DNA from: Pseudidiomarina tainanensis
GTDB taxonomy: Bacteria > Pseudomonadota > Gammaproteobacteria > Enterobacterales > Alteromonadaceae
NCBI RefSeq assembly: GCF_004214835.1
Contig: NZ_PIQJ01000001.1
Coordinates: 1,178,001-1,242,000, forward strand
Direction: 5' to 3'
DNA: 64,000 bases
Within the stretch, counting starts at the first letter, position 1, and the number at the start of each line of letters is the position of its first letter. The translations under genes and the position numbers were made by a program. The notes below the pieces were generated by a model. It was not told where the DNA came from. It ran no database searches and saw only the letters and a program-made list of their open reading frames with translations. Of the stretch, positions 36,945 to 45,904 are shown one piece after another.

Positions 36945-36957
36945 ATCTAACAACTCG

Positions 36958-38640
36958 TTATTTATCGCTATTTTTAGATTGCTCTGCATCGAAATCTTGC
37001 CAATAGGCTTTCACAGTATCTTTCATCTCTCGACGTAAAAGGAAAATACCGAGTAAGTTTGGCAGCGTCATCAAAACAATCGCCACGTAAGATAAAGTCC
37101 ACACTAGCGTGGTATCAGCAAATGATGCGACAAAGAACCCTGCAACGTAAATAATGCGATATGGCATTACCCCGCGTTGTCCAAATAGATAGACAACGGC
37201 ACGGTCACCGTAATATGACCAAGCAATGGCTGTTGAGAAAGCAAATAACATTAAGCTAATCGGTACAATATATTCACCCGCCGGACCTAAAAAGCCCATA
37301 CTAAAAGCTTTCGCCGTTAGCGCAGCTGAGTGAATCAAAGAGTCACCGACAATAACGATGTCTTCCTTCTTCAATTGACCATTTTCAATGCGTAAAACAC
37401 CGGTATATGGATCTTCACCAGCAACAATGAAACGCACGTTTTCGGCTACCGAGCGCGCATGTAACATGGTGTAGCCATTACTGACCGGACGCCCATCGCG
37501 CACTTGAATCGTACCATTAAATTTTTCAATGGTGTTTTGCTTAGTGTCGTTTAAATAGTGATATAAAGCTTCACGATCAGCCGGTTCGGCATCTGAATAA
37601 TGACCCGCAACAATATCTAAATCAGTGCGTGAAAAGGTATTTTCATGTTTCTGCGACCAGACACCAGATGACAAGATAACCAAACCGGTTAACGTACAAA
37701 TAATAATGGTATCGATAAATGGCTCGAGAATTGAAACCATACCCTCAGATACTGGTTCATCAGCTTTAGCAGAAGCGTGTGCAATCGGAGCTGAACCTTG
37801 ACCTGCTTCGTTTGAGAACAGGCCGCGGTTAACGCCACGGTTGAATGCATACGCAAAAGTTGCCCCTAAGAAGCCACCGGTCGCTGCCGAGCCAGTAAAC
37901 GCATCCATAAAAATGGCGGCAAACGAAGAACCAATTTGGTCGACGTTATAGAGAATAACGCTTAACGAACCGAGAACATACAACGCCCCCATAATTGGGA
38001 CAATCTTCGACGTCACTGCCGCAATGCGGGTGATACCACCAATAATCACCAACGCTAATAAAATGGCCAAAACACCACCAACAATCATTGGGTCAAAGCC
38101 GAAACTCATTTCCATACTTTGCGCAATATTATTAATTTGCGGCATGTTGCCAGTACCGAATGAGCTAATAATTGTTGCAACAGCAAAAATTACGGCGAGC
38201 CATTTCATATTTAAGCGGCGATCCATGTAGTACATTGGACCACCCGCCATGGTGCCGTCTTCCGTTTTTACGCGGTATTTATGTGACAAGGTAACTTCAA
38301 CAAATTTGGTCGTCATACCTAAGAATGCGGTTACCCACATCCAGAATAAGGCCGCTGGACCACCAAGGAAGATGGCTAGTGCTACACCACCAATGTTACC
38401 CGTACCAACAGTACCGGATAATGCGGTTGATAAGGCTTGAAAGTGTGTGGTATCACCTTCTGCACCTTTTTTATCGAACTTACCTGTAACCACTTTCCAG
38501 GCGTGGCCAAAGAACCGTATTTGTGGAAAACCCAAATACAAAGTAAAGAAAATACCTACGCCGAGCAGGATATACGGAAAGTATGCTGCTGATCCAAGAT
38601 AGCTATCGAGTAGCAACAAAAAGTTATTAATGGCTTCCAA
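36958..38640 (-). CDS. Alanine/glycine:cation symporter (AGCS family) with a soluble insert
   Basis: A 560-residue sodium-coupled amino-acid carrier. Family signatures are present: [20 protein letters not shown] (75-95), [10 protein letters not shown] (130-139), and [19 protein letters not shown] (271-289). Typical members have about 450-500 residues; here a hydrophilic segment of about 108 residues (328-435; [18 protein letters not shown] through [10 protein letters not shown]) is inserted between two helices in the last third. The start codon is TTG at 38640, with AAGGGGG at good spacing and no ATG alternative. Imports alanine or glycine with Na+ in all likelihood. Confidence 0.92.
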   Translation of the reverse strand: MEAINNFLLLLDSYLGSAAYFPYILLGVGIFFTLYLGFPQIRFFGHAWKVVTGKFDKKGAEGDTTHFQALSTALSGTVGTGNIGGVALAIFLGGPAALFWMWVTAFLGMTTKFVEVTLSHKYRVKTEDGTMAGGPMYYMDRRLNMKWLAVIFAVATIISSFGTGNMPQINNIAQSMEMSFGFDPMIVGGVLAILLALVIIGGITRIAAVTSKIVPIMGALYVLGSLSVILYNVDQIGSSFAAIFMDAFTGSAATGGFLGATFAYAFNRGVNRGLFSNEAGQGSAPIAHASAKADEPVSEGMVSILEPFIDTIIICTLTGLVILSSGVWSQKHENTFSRTDLDIVAGHYSDAEPADREALYHYLNDTKQNTIEKFNGTIQVRDGRPVSNGYTMLHARSVAENVRFIVAGEDPYTGVLRIENGQLKKEDIVIVGDSLIHSAALTAKAFSMGFLGPAGEYIVPISLMLFAFSTAIAWSYYGDRAVVYLFGQRGVMPYRIIYVAGFFVASFADTTLVWTLSYVAIVLMTLPNLLGIFLLRREMKDTVKAYWQDFDAEQSKNSDK

Positions 38641-38700
38641 GGTGTCCCCCTTGTCGAATTATTATTGTTGTTGTCCGCTGTTTAAACTAGCTTGCCCAGA

Positions 38701-39831
38701 TTAACTGCGCAAGCTATTTGCGATTCCGTAGATAGCGCTAAGTACATCGGCACCGAATTGTTGGCTACGATTTGCTGACCAACCAAAGTCCACATCTGGC
38801 AAGTTCGCATTATCTTTAAATGGCATTTCTAAAGTAAATGCCAAACAGCTGAAACGTTCACTCACTGCGTTACTTGCCACAGTAAGGTTTGCTTCACCTG
38901 GCTTATCGATTTCATAACCGTACTCGGTTTGGAACTCCGGCGTAATAGATAACAAGACTTGTTTGAACTGTTCGCCTAGCTGGTGCATTTTATCGTTGTA
39001 ACTTGGCACACCTTCGCAACCTGCCAAGAAGTTATATGGCAGCGCTTCATCGCCGTGCACGTCAAGATAAAAATCCACGCCGGTTTGCTGCATGGCGTTC
39101 AGAACGTAATAAACTTCAGGGCTTTTTTCTAACGATGGTTCTGCCCATTCGCGGTTCAAATTGACGCCTGCCGCGTTGGTGCGTAAATGACCACGCACAC
39201 TGCCGTCTGGATTCATATTCGGCACAATATAAAACACGCATGTTTCGAGCAAACGGCGAGCAGCACCGTCTTCATCATCAAGTAAACGACTTAAAAAACC
39301 TTCCATGAACCACTCGGCCATCGATTCGCCTGGATGCTGACGCGCTGTAACCCATATTTTAGCTTTGTGGTCAGCAGGTTCACCGACGATTAAGAGATTC
39401 ATATCGCGACCATCAAGTGTTGGCCCAAGTAACACATGTTCACACTCAATCGATTGTTGTGCCCATTGAATCAGATCCATATGGCGCTCATACGAATATG
39501 GCGTGAAATAAGCGTAATAAACGCTTTCTTGGTCAGGGCTATGACGAATAACGAGCTCTTTACCGTTGTATTCAGTCGGTACACGGAACCAAGTTTCACG
39601 ATCGTAAGAAGCTAACGCAGAATAGTCCTTCCAGCCATCTGGATAAGCTGATTGACCGGCATTGGTAATAGTCATCACGTGTTCAACACCTGGCTCAGCA
39701 TACAATTTAAAGTGAAACCACTGATAAAAATCTGACTGATTATCTTTGCGAATCGCCAACTGAATTGCGCTTGGCTCATTCGCTTCAATCACTTCGATAT
39801 TGCCGCTATCAAATTGTGCCGTAATAAACAT
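38701..39831 (-). CDS. M14-family zinc carboxypeptidase (cytosolic, AGBL-like)
   Basis: A 376-residue protein resembling bacterial relatives of cytosolic carboxypeptidases. An N-terminal beta domain (about 1-110) with WFHFKLY and YAYFTPYSY precedes the peptidase domain. Zinc ligands are in RQHPGES (His and Glu) and LDVHGDE (His), and the catalytic glutamate in AFTLEMPFKD. NPDGSVRGHLRTNAAGVNLNREW binds the substrate carboxylate. No signal peptide is seen. I use the ATG at 39831, with GAGG upstream, rather than the GTG four codons earlier. The substrate is unknown; eukaryotic relatives remove glutamates. Confidence 0.9.
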   Translation of the reverse strand: MFITAQFDSGNIEVIEANEPSAIQLAIRKDNQSDFYQWFHFKLYAEPGVEHVMTITNAGQSAYPDGWKDYSALASYDRETWFRVPTEYNGKELVIRHSPDQESVYYAYFTPYSYERHMDLIQWAQQSIECEHVLLGPTLDGRDMNLLIVGEPADHKAKIWVTARQHPGESMAEWFMEGFLSRLLDDEDGAARRLLETCVFYIVPNMNPDGSVRGHLRTNAAGVNLNREWAEPSLEKSPEVYYVLNAMQQTGVDFYLDVHGDEALPYNFLAGCEGVPSYNDKMHQLGEQFKQVLLSITPEFQTEYGYEIDKPGEANLTVASNAVSERFSCLAFTLEMPFKDNANLPDVDFGWSANRSQQFGADVLSAIYGIANSLRS

Positions 39832-39855
39832 GAAATTCCTCACTTCTAAAAACAG

Positions 39856-39880
39856 AAAAGCGCCCTACTCAGGCGCTTTT
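39856..39880 (-). terminator. Terminator after the GAPDH gene
   Basis: AAAAGCGCC and GGCGCTTTT form a 9-bp stem with a 7-nt loop, 12 bp past the GAPDH stop. Confidence 0.75.
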
Positions 39881-39892
39881 ACATCGATTTTT

Positions 39893-41338
39893 TTACTTCG
39901 GTAGGTTCAATAGTTGTTGACCGGCCATTTGCTCGGCAACACGAACAACCTGACAGCTATAGCCAAATTCATTGTCATACCAAACGTAAAGAACAGCACG
40001 ATCTTCATCAACGATTGTCGCTTGCGAATCAACTACGCCCGCATAACGTGAACCAACCAAATCTGTTGAAACGATTTCGGTTGACGCTGTGTAGTCAATT
40101 TGTGCTTGTAACTCAGAATGAAGCGCTTGATCACGCAAAAACGCGTTCAGTTCGTCTTTGCTTGTCGCTTTGTTCAAGTTCAAATTCATAATCGCCATTG
40201 AAACATTTGGCGTTGGTACACGAATCGCGTTGCCGGTTAATTTACCAGCAAGTTCAGGTAAAGCCTTAGCAACTGCTTTCGCAGCACCCGTTGACGTTAA
40301 CACCATGTTTAATGGCGCTGAACGGCCACGGCGCTCAGCCTTGTGGTAGTTATCAATCAGGTTCTGATCGTTGGTATACGAATGAACAGTCTCAACGTGA
40401 CCGTTGCGAATACCGTAAGCGTCGTTGACAACTTTCAATACTGGCGTAATCGCATTGGTTGTACAGCTAGCTGCGCTGACGATCAGATCGTTTGGCTGAA
40501 TATCAGTATGGTTAACACCATAAACAACATTTTTGATTTCGCCCTTAGCAGGTGCTGTTAGCAATACCTTTTTGACGCCTTTTGATTTCAAGTGAAGACC
40601 AAGACCAGCTTCGTCTTTCCAAATACCCGTATTATCGATGATAATTGCGTCGTTAATACCATACTGGGTGTAATCAACTTGGTCTGGACCGTCTGAGTAG
40701 ATGACTTTAATGCTGGTGCCATTCGCTTTAATGGCTGAGTTTTCATGGTCAACGGTGATTGAACCATTGAATGGACCATGAATCGAGTCACGACGCAACA
40801 AGCTAGCACGTTTCTCCAGATCGCCATCGCGACCACCACGTACAACAATTGCGCGCAAACGCATTTTATTGTTGCTACCATTGCGTTCAATTAATAATCG
40901 AGCCAACAAACGACCAATACGGCCAAAACCATATAACACCACGTCTTGTGCTGGAATTTCGTCGGCTTTATCAACGATATCGACTAGCTCGCGCTGTAAA
41001 TAGGCTTCAATACTATCGCCCTTGCCTGCATCTTTGTGTAAATAGTTAAAAGCCAATTTACCCAAATCGACGCGTGCCGGAGCTAATTTCATTTTGCTCA
41101 ATGCTTCAATAAACGGGAAGCTTTCACGTAAACGCAGTTTGACGCCCTCATGACGACGAATCAAACGATGTGCTTTGATGATATTAATGGTGTCGACGTT
41201 TAGCAGCGAACGACCATATACCAAGATTTCCACACCGTAATTACGATACAAACGACCAATAATTGGCTGCATCATTTCGGCGTATTCTTGGCGTTCCTGC
41301 CAACTTGCTAGGGTCAGATCCTGTTGCTGATCACTCAT
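39893..41338 (-). CDS. Long-form glyceraldehyde-3-phosphate dehydrogenase
   Basis: A 481-residue GAPDH, about 150 residues longer than GapA because of an N-terminal helical extension (about 1-128). The dehydrogenase part follows: GFGRIGR (137-143), SAASCTTNA with catalytic Cys292, and His319 at the usual 27-residue distance; STGAAKAV and RVPTPNVS are intact. After the second strand the usual Asn-Asp of NAD enzymes is replaced by Arg-Gly (VVRGG, 165-169), so NADP use is possible. Long forms are common in Pseudomonas and marine gammaproteobacteria and are often gluconeogenic. It is divergent from pyk across 144 bp. Confidence 0.9.
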   Translation of the reverse strand: MSDQQQDLTLASWQERQEYAEMMQPIIGRLYRNYGVEILVYGRSLLNVDTINIIKAHRLIRRHEGVKLRLRESFPFIEALSKMKLAPARVDLGKLAFNYLHKDAGKGDSIEAYLQRELVDIVDKADEIPAQDVVLYGFGRIGRLLARLLIERNGSNNKMRLRAIVVRGGRDGDLEKRASLLRRDSIHGPFNGSITVDHENSAIKANGTSIKVIYSDGPDQVDYTQYGINDAIIIDNTGIWKDEAGLGLHLKSKGVKKVLLTAPAKGEIKNVVYGVNHTDIQPNDLIVSAASCTTNAITPVLKVVNDAYGIRNGHVETVHSYTNDQNLIDNYHKAERRGRSAPLNMVLTSTGAAKAVAKALPELAGKLTGNAIRVPTPNVSMAIMNLNLNKATSKDELNAFLRDQALHSELQAQIDYTASTEIVSTDLVGSRYAGVVDSQATIVDEDRAVLYVWYDNEFGYSCQVVRVAEQMAGQQLLNLPK

Positions 41339-41445
41339 GAGGTTACCTTTTCGTTACGTAAATTTGACGGTTGCGTGAAAATTGGCGGCTATTGTACTGA
41401 AATACTCCGTCGAGCGCCAGATTCTCTGTAACTCCGAATGAGACA

Positions 41446-41454
41446 TGGTATAAT
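41446..41454 (+). promoter_or_regulatory. Extended -10 promoter of pyk
   Basis: TGG directly before TATAAT (41449-41454) makes a consensus extended -10; no convincing -35 is seen. The transcript would start near 41461, with AGGAG at 41471-41475 ahead of the ATG at 41483. Confidence 0.65.
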
Positions 41455-41482
41455 TTTGCTATAAAACAACAGGAGTAAAATT

Positions 41483-42919
41483 ATGTTACGGCGCACCAAA
41501 ATCGTCACGACACTCGGCCCAGCTACCGATGATCCCGCAGTTCTCGAAGCTCTAATCAAAGCTGGCGCGAATGTTGTCCGACTCAATTTTTCACATGGCG
41601 TGGCGGAAGACCATGAATGCCGTGCCAAGCAAGTGCGCGACATAGCAAATCGCATCGGTACACATGTCGCTATTCTTGGCGATTTGCAGGGCCCTAAAAT
41701 ACGTATTTCGAAATTTGAAAGCGGTGCAATAACCCTCGATGTTGGTGATGTGTTTGTATTAGACGCGGCATTAGATAAGAACGCTGGTACGCAGCAACGA
41801 GTTGGGATTGATTATAAGGAACTCCCGCAGGACGTCAGCGAAGGCGATATCTTATTACTCGACGATGGCCGTGTGCGGCTTCAAGTTGAGGATGTCAGCG
41901 GTTCACAAATTACCACGACAGTAACCGTTGGTGGCAAGCTTTCCAACAACAAAGGTATTAACCGACTCGGCGGCGGGCTATCTGCGGCCGCCTTAACTGA
42001 AAAAGATCTCGAAGATATTAAAACGGCAGCGAACATCGGTGTCGATTATCTCGCGGTAAGCTTTCCAAGAAGTAGTGCAGACATTCATGAGGCGCGTCGA
42101 TTATTGCGCGCAGCTGAAGGCCGCGGTTTAATCTGCGCGAAGATAGAACGTGCTGAAGCAGTCGCCACGGATGCCGCGCTCGACGATATTATTCGGGCTT
42201 CTGATGCGGTGATGGTTGCACGTGGAGATCTTGGTGTTGAAATTGGTGATGCGCAGTTGGTCGGTAAACAAAAACGAATCATCGAGCGCGCTCGTCAATG
42301 CAATAAAGTTGTGATTACCGCAACGCAAATGATGGAATCAATGATCGAAAGCCCGATGCCAACCCGTGCAGAGGTTATGGACGTTGCCAATGCCGTATTA
42401 GACGGTACCGATGCCGTCATGCTCTCAGCCGAAACCGCTGCTGGTAAGTATCCGGTCGCAACGGTGAAAGCAATGGCAGAAATTTGTCTGGGTGCCGAAA
42501 CGCATCCAAGTGTGACGATCGATAAACATGATCTGGACGAGACATTCACGTCGATTCAAGAAGCCACCGCGATCAGCGCAATGTACGCTGCGACTCATTT
42601 AGCGGGTGTAAAGGCAATCATTGCGCTCACCGAGTCTGGTTCAACGGCCAAATTAATGTCACGTATTAATACAATACTTCCGATCTTCTCGTTATCACGG
42701 CATAAAGAGAGTCGCGCGCGTTGTGCTCTTTACCGTGGCGTGTACCCTATCGCTTTTGATTCAACCAAAAGCGAACCACATCAACTCGTTACTGATGCGG
42801 TAAATGAAATAAAATTACGTGGTCACGTGGTGCCAGGCGACTTAGTCATCCTGACGCATGGCGATGTGATGGAAACCGTTGGCTCAACCAACACCTGTAA
42901 AATTATTGAAGTGAAATAA
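41483..42919 (+). CDS. pyk: Pyruvate kinase
   Basis: A 478-residue enzyme transferring phosphate from phosphoenolpyruvate to ADP, the last step of glycolysis. [12 protein letters not shown] and [10 protein letters not shown] start the barrel, followed by GDLQGPKIR, the catalytic-lysine region [21 protein letters not shown] and the signature [20 protein letters not shown]. The C-terminal allosteric domain is complete. Length and sequence fit the PykA (AMP-activated, type II) branch. It faces the long GAPDH gene on the other strand, which suggests shared control of lower glycolysis and gluconeogenesis. Confidence 0.97.
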   Translation: MLRRTKIVTTLGPATDDPAVLEALIKAGANVVRLNFSHGVAEDHECRAKQVRDIANRIGTHVAILGDLQGPKIRISKFESGAITLDVGDVFVLDAALDKNAGTQQRVGIDYKELPQDVSEGDILLLDDGRVRLQVEDVSGSQITTTVTVGGKLSNNKGINRLGGGLSAAALTEKDLEDIKTAANIGVDYLAVSFPRSSADIHEARRLLRAAEGRGLICAKIERAEAVATDAALDDIIRASDAVMVARGDLGVEIGDAQLVGKQKRIIERARQCNKVVITATQMMESMIESPMPTRAEVMDVANAVLDGTDAVMLSAETAAGKYPVATVKAMAEICLGAETHPSVTIDKHDLDETFTSIQEATAISAMYAATHLAGVKAIIALTESGSTAKLMSRINTILPIFSLSRHKESRARCALYRGVYPIAFDSTKSEPHQLVTDAVNEIKLRGHVVPGDLVILTHGDVMETVGSTNTCKIIEVK

Positions 42920-42940
42920 TTTTAAATCTTCGCTTATTCT

Positions 42941-42969
42941 AAAAAAGCTCGCGCCAAGCGGGCTTTTTT
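42941..42969. terminator. Bidirectional terminator between pyk and the DUF6279 gene
   Basis: AAAAAAGCTCGC and GCGGGCTTTTTT pair (one G-T) around a 5-nt loop, with T or A runs on both sides, serving the two convergent genes. Confidence 0.85.
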
Positions 42970-42979
42970 ATGAATTCAA

Positions 42980-43837
42980 TTAACGCTTAGAAAAGTCTTC
43001 AGCAATTTCATTCATATCCTCAATATAACCATCCAGCTTATCGACGATTCGACGCCGCTGACGATCAGTTAGCGTTTCACTCAATTGATAAAATAGCACC
43101 AGCGTTAATTGTTGATTGTGTTCGACCCGCGATCTTAATTCTTCCGAGCGCCATTGCTCCGGGTTATAGAATAATTGTTGAAGATAATTATTAAATTGCT
43201 CAGGTTGCTGACGTTGCTGTAGCGCCTTTTCAAACTCATTTAACCAACGCTGATTATAATCCAACCATAGCTCACGGGTATCCAGCCGCTCGACTACCCA
43301 GCGATTAATGAGTCGCTGCTGTACCTTCGTGACCTGCCCGAGCCAGCTTCGAGTGTTTTTCTCAGCGCGGCGAATAAGCCGTTTCGAGCGCTCAGAATCG
43401 CTATACTCGAGTAATTCTTCCTCTTCCTCACGTTGCTTTTCACGCAGGTTTTCAATTAATTCGATAATTTGTTCATCTGATAATTGCGGTAACATTTCTT
43501 GTGCATGGGGTTCCACTGCATTGAGCATACGCTGCCAAGCAATAAAAAATTGTTCGTAGGTGGCGACAAGATCCGTTTCAGTTAATGTATTACTCGCTAT
43601 TTTATCTCGGAGGGTTTGAAGTTGTTGGGCGTAATAAGGCAATTCAGACGTGGCATGCCACTGATGTAGGGTGGTAATCGCTTGGTCAACCGATTGCTCT
43701 TGTTGACTATTGAGTGACACGTAGTCGTTTAGTTTCCACTCAATGAGCGTATCGGCAAACCGGTATCCAAACTGCGTTGAGCAAGCGCTAAGCAGTAGTG
43801 TTATAACAACGACAACTACAATGCTTGCACGCGGCAT
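42980..43837 (-). CDS. DUF6279-like lipoprotein
   Basis: A 285-residue lipoprotein with lipobox L16-S17-A18-C19. The mature part is almost entirely helical and rich in Gln, Glu and Arg; a strongly charged stretch (about 130-165, KQREEEEELLEYSDSERSK) suggests a coiled coil. FGYRFADTLIEWKLNDYV after the signal is typical of the DUF6279 family as I recall it. It starts 12 bp after the LytTR regulator gene, so it is probably the third gene of the histidine kinase operon. The function is unknown; a periplasmic or membrane-side role linked to the signalling pair is inferred. Confidence 0.85.
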   Translation of the reverse strand: MPRASIVVVVVITLLLSACSTQFGYRFADTLIEWKLNDYVSLNSQQEQSVDQAITTLHQWHATSELPYYAQQLQTLRDKIASNTLTETDLVATYEQFFIAWQRMLNAVEPHAQEMLPQLSDEQIIELIENLREKQREEEEELLEYSDSERSKRLIRRAEKNTRSWLGQVTKVQQRLINRWVVERLDTRELWLDYNQRWLNEFEKALQQRQQPEQFNNYLQQLFYNPEQWRSEELRSRVEHNQQLTLVLFYQLSETLTDRQRRRIVDKLDGYIEDMNEIAEDFSKR

Positions 43838-43849
43838 AAAATTACTCCA

Positions 43850-44677
43850 TTAGGAATTTAATATTAGTTTTTTAATCCGATCTTTATAACTTCGGCTCAC
43901 TTTGAGCTCTTTACCATTACGTAAAATCAAGTGATATTCACCATTTTGCCGACTGCATAACTTTTCAACGTGTTCCATGTTGACGATAGCCGAGCGATGA
44001 ATTCGTTGAAACCGCTGCGGATTCAATTCTTCTTCGAGCTCTTTCATCGTGCGACGCAAAATATGAGTTTCATTACAAGCATGAATACACATGTAATCAC
44101 CAGCAGCATCAACCCACTCAATCGAGTTAATCGCAACGCGAGTAATCTCTCCACTTTCTTTAATCGCAATGTGCTCAGGGTAACGTGCCACACTGACATT
44201 CTCGCCACTGGCTAAGCGTTTCAAAATCGCTTCGCAATCTTCGCCGGTCGCATCTGCTAGTAAATTTAAGATACGATCTTGCTGAACTTTTTGTTCACGC
44301 GCGGCGAGACTTTTTTCAATACGCTGAATGCTTTGCGCCAATCGCTCGTGATCAACAGGTTTGAGAAGGTAATCAATTGCGCGCACTTCAAATGCTTTGA
44401 TGGCATATTGGTCATAGGCTGTGACAAACACAATCAGCGGCATTTTATAACCGTGAGCTTGCACTTCACGCAGTAATTCAAAACCGTTCATACCTGGCAT
44501 TTGAATATCTAGAAAAACTAAATCAGGCTGTTCGCGGCCAATAACTTCAAGTGCATCGCGTGCACTAGGGCATTCTTGTAACAACTCAATTTGGTTAAAT
44601 TCTTGAAGGCGCACTACTAAACCACGACGAGCGAGTGATTCATCATCGACAACTAAAGTGCGAATTTTATCAGTCAT
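43850..44677 (-). CDS. LytTR-family response regulator
   Basis: A 275-residue regulator. The receiver (about 5-125) is complete: acidic Asp11-Asp12, phosphoacceptor Asp57 in LVFLDIQMPGMNGF, Thr in FVTAYD and Lys in DYLLKPVD. The C-terminal LytTR DNA-binding domain (about 170-273) includes RRTMKELEEEL, RIHRSAIVN and the final GKELKVSRSYKDRIKKL. It resembles AlgR/BtsR-type regulators. It lies 2 bp after the histidine kinase gene; the two clearly form a pair. Its targets are unknown. Confidence 0.94.
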   Translation of the reverse strand: MTDKIRTLVVDDESLARRGLVVRLQEFNQIELLQECPSARDALEVIGREQPDLVFLDIQMPGMNGFELLREVQAHGYKMPLIVFVTAYDQYAIKAFEVRAIDYLLKPVDHERLAQSIQRIEKSLAAREQKVQQDRILNLLADATGEDCEAILKRLASGENVSVARYPEHIAIKESGEITRVAINSIEWVDAAGDYMCIHACNETHILRRTMKELEEELNPQRFQRIHRSAIVNMEHVEKLCSRQNGEYHLILRNGKELKVSRSYKDRIKKLILNS

Positions 44678-44679
44678 GC

Positions 44680-45753
44680 CTACTCTACCTGCTCTAATGG
44701 AATGCGAATTTCAATACGTAAACCGCGTGGTTTGTTAGGTGTTAATGTAAATGAGTAATTCTTTCCGTACAAGGCTTGTAATCTTTCGCGTGTGTTCGCC
44801 AAGCCAACACCACCTGATTCTGAAAGGCTTTCGAGTGGTTTAGTGCACCCTGGACCGTTGTCGGCGACAGTAATCAGTAAATCTTCGCTAAACCGTTGCG
44901 CCCGAATAACTATTTCGCCACCCTCTTCCAGTTTCGCTATCGCGTACTTAATTGAGTTTTCAATTAACGGTTGCAAAAATAGACTCGGCACCAGCGCATG
45001 TTTAACCTCGTCGTCAATATCAAGGGTAACTTTCAAACGATCATCGAAGCGCACCTTTTCGATATCGAGGTACAACATTAACGCATCTAACTCTCGTTCT
45101 AGTGGAATCTTTTTAATGGGTTCATTATCCAAACTAAAGCGTAGAAACAAACTCAGCTTTGACATCATGCGGTTTGCGAGGTCATTTTCTTTTACCAAAA
45201 TAAGTGTCGAGATAGCATTTAAGGTATTAAACAAAAAATGCGGATTTAATTGATAACGCAACATTTTCAGTTGTGCTTGATGCGCCATTGATGTTGCCAT
45301 TAAAGCCTTTTGTTTCTCATCCTGTAACATTTGATAATATTTGATGCCGAAGTACAGACCGCTCCAGCTCAGCATGATGTAAAACTTCGCAATAGTGTTC
45401 TTGAAGTAAAACCAATTGCTATCTGGACTAAATCCAAATTTATATATTTCCCAATACGTTGCGTTGTCAACAATCGCCCACAACGCAGCACAAACATAAC
45501 TGGCAGCTAATACCACTAGAATTAATAACCAAGGACTAGAATCCCAAATACGGCGATATAAATACCGTAGTGGTACCGTAAGTAGAAATCCTGCATAGGC
45601 GCCAAGTAGCAAAATCAATGCGTAAATATCACGCATTTCATGCATCAGGGAGCCAATATAATGAACCAAAGCATAACCACTCCAGCCGGCTGCTTGAAGC
45701 ACCCAGAAAAAGCGATTCCGGTCATCTAATAGTTGTTTCCAGTTATTCAGCAT
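44680..45753 (-). CDS. LytS-type sensor histidine kinase
   Basis: A 357-residue inner-membrane kinase. Four hydrophobic segments fall within about 15-135, with no large periplasmic sensor domain. The His_kinase (PF06580-type) block contains LRYQLNPHFLFNTLNA, with phosphoacceptor His172. The ATPase domain has PSLFLQPLIENSIKYAI, VADNGPG and GGVGLANTRERLQALYG. This is the AlgZ/BtsS/LytS layout. It is the first gene of a kinase-regulator-lipoprotein unit; the membrane helices are the likely sensor. Confidence 0.94.
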   Translation of the reverse strand: MLNNWKQLLDDRNRFFWVLQAAGWSGYALVHYIGSLMHEMRDIYALILLLGAYAGFLLTVPLRYLYRRIWDSSPWLLILVVLAASYVCAALWAIVDNATYWEIYKFGFSPDSNWFYFKNTIAKFYIMLSWSGLYFGIKYYQMLQDEKQKALMATSMAHQAQLKMLRYQLNPHFLFNTLNAISTLILVKENDLANRMMSKLSLFLRFSLDNEPIKKIPLERELDALMLYLDIEKVRFDDRLKVTLDIDDEVKHALVPSLFLQPLIENSIKYAIAKLEEGGEIVIRAQRFSEDLLITVADNGPGCTKPLESLSESGGVGLANTRERLQALYGKNYSFTLTPNKPRGLRIEIRIPLEQVE

Positions 45754-45904
45754 AAAGCCCCGAATGAGAGAAAGGAATTAATGCCATTATACCGATTAAA
45801 ATGAGTCAAATGACATCCTTCATCGCAGTACAACTGCTATATAGCGCGCTTTAGCCATGCTAAGATATTTAACAAAAGCTAATCTACGCATTTAAAGGAA
45901 CGCC

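Noticed and set aside
44792-45253. 153-codon frame antisense to the histidine kinase
   Set aside because: Ser/Arg-rich shadow of the conserved ATPase region.
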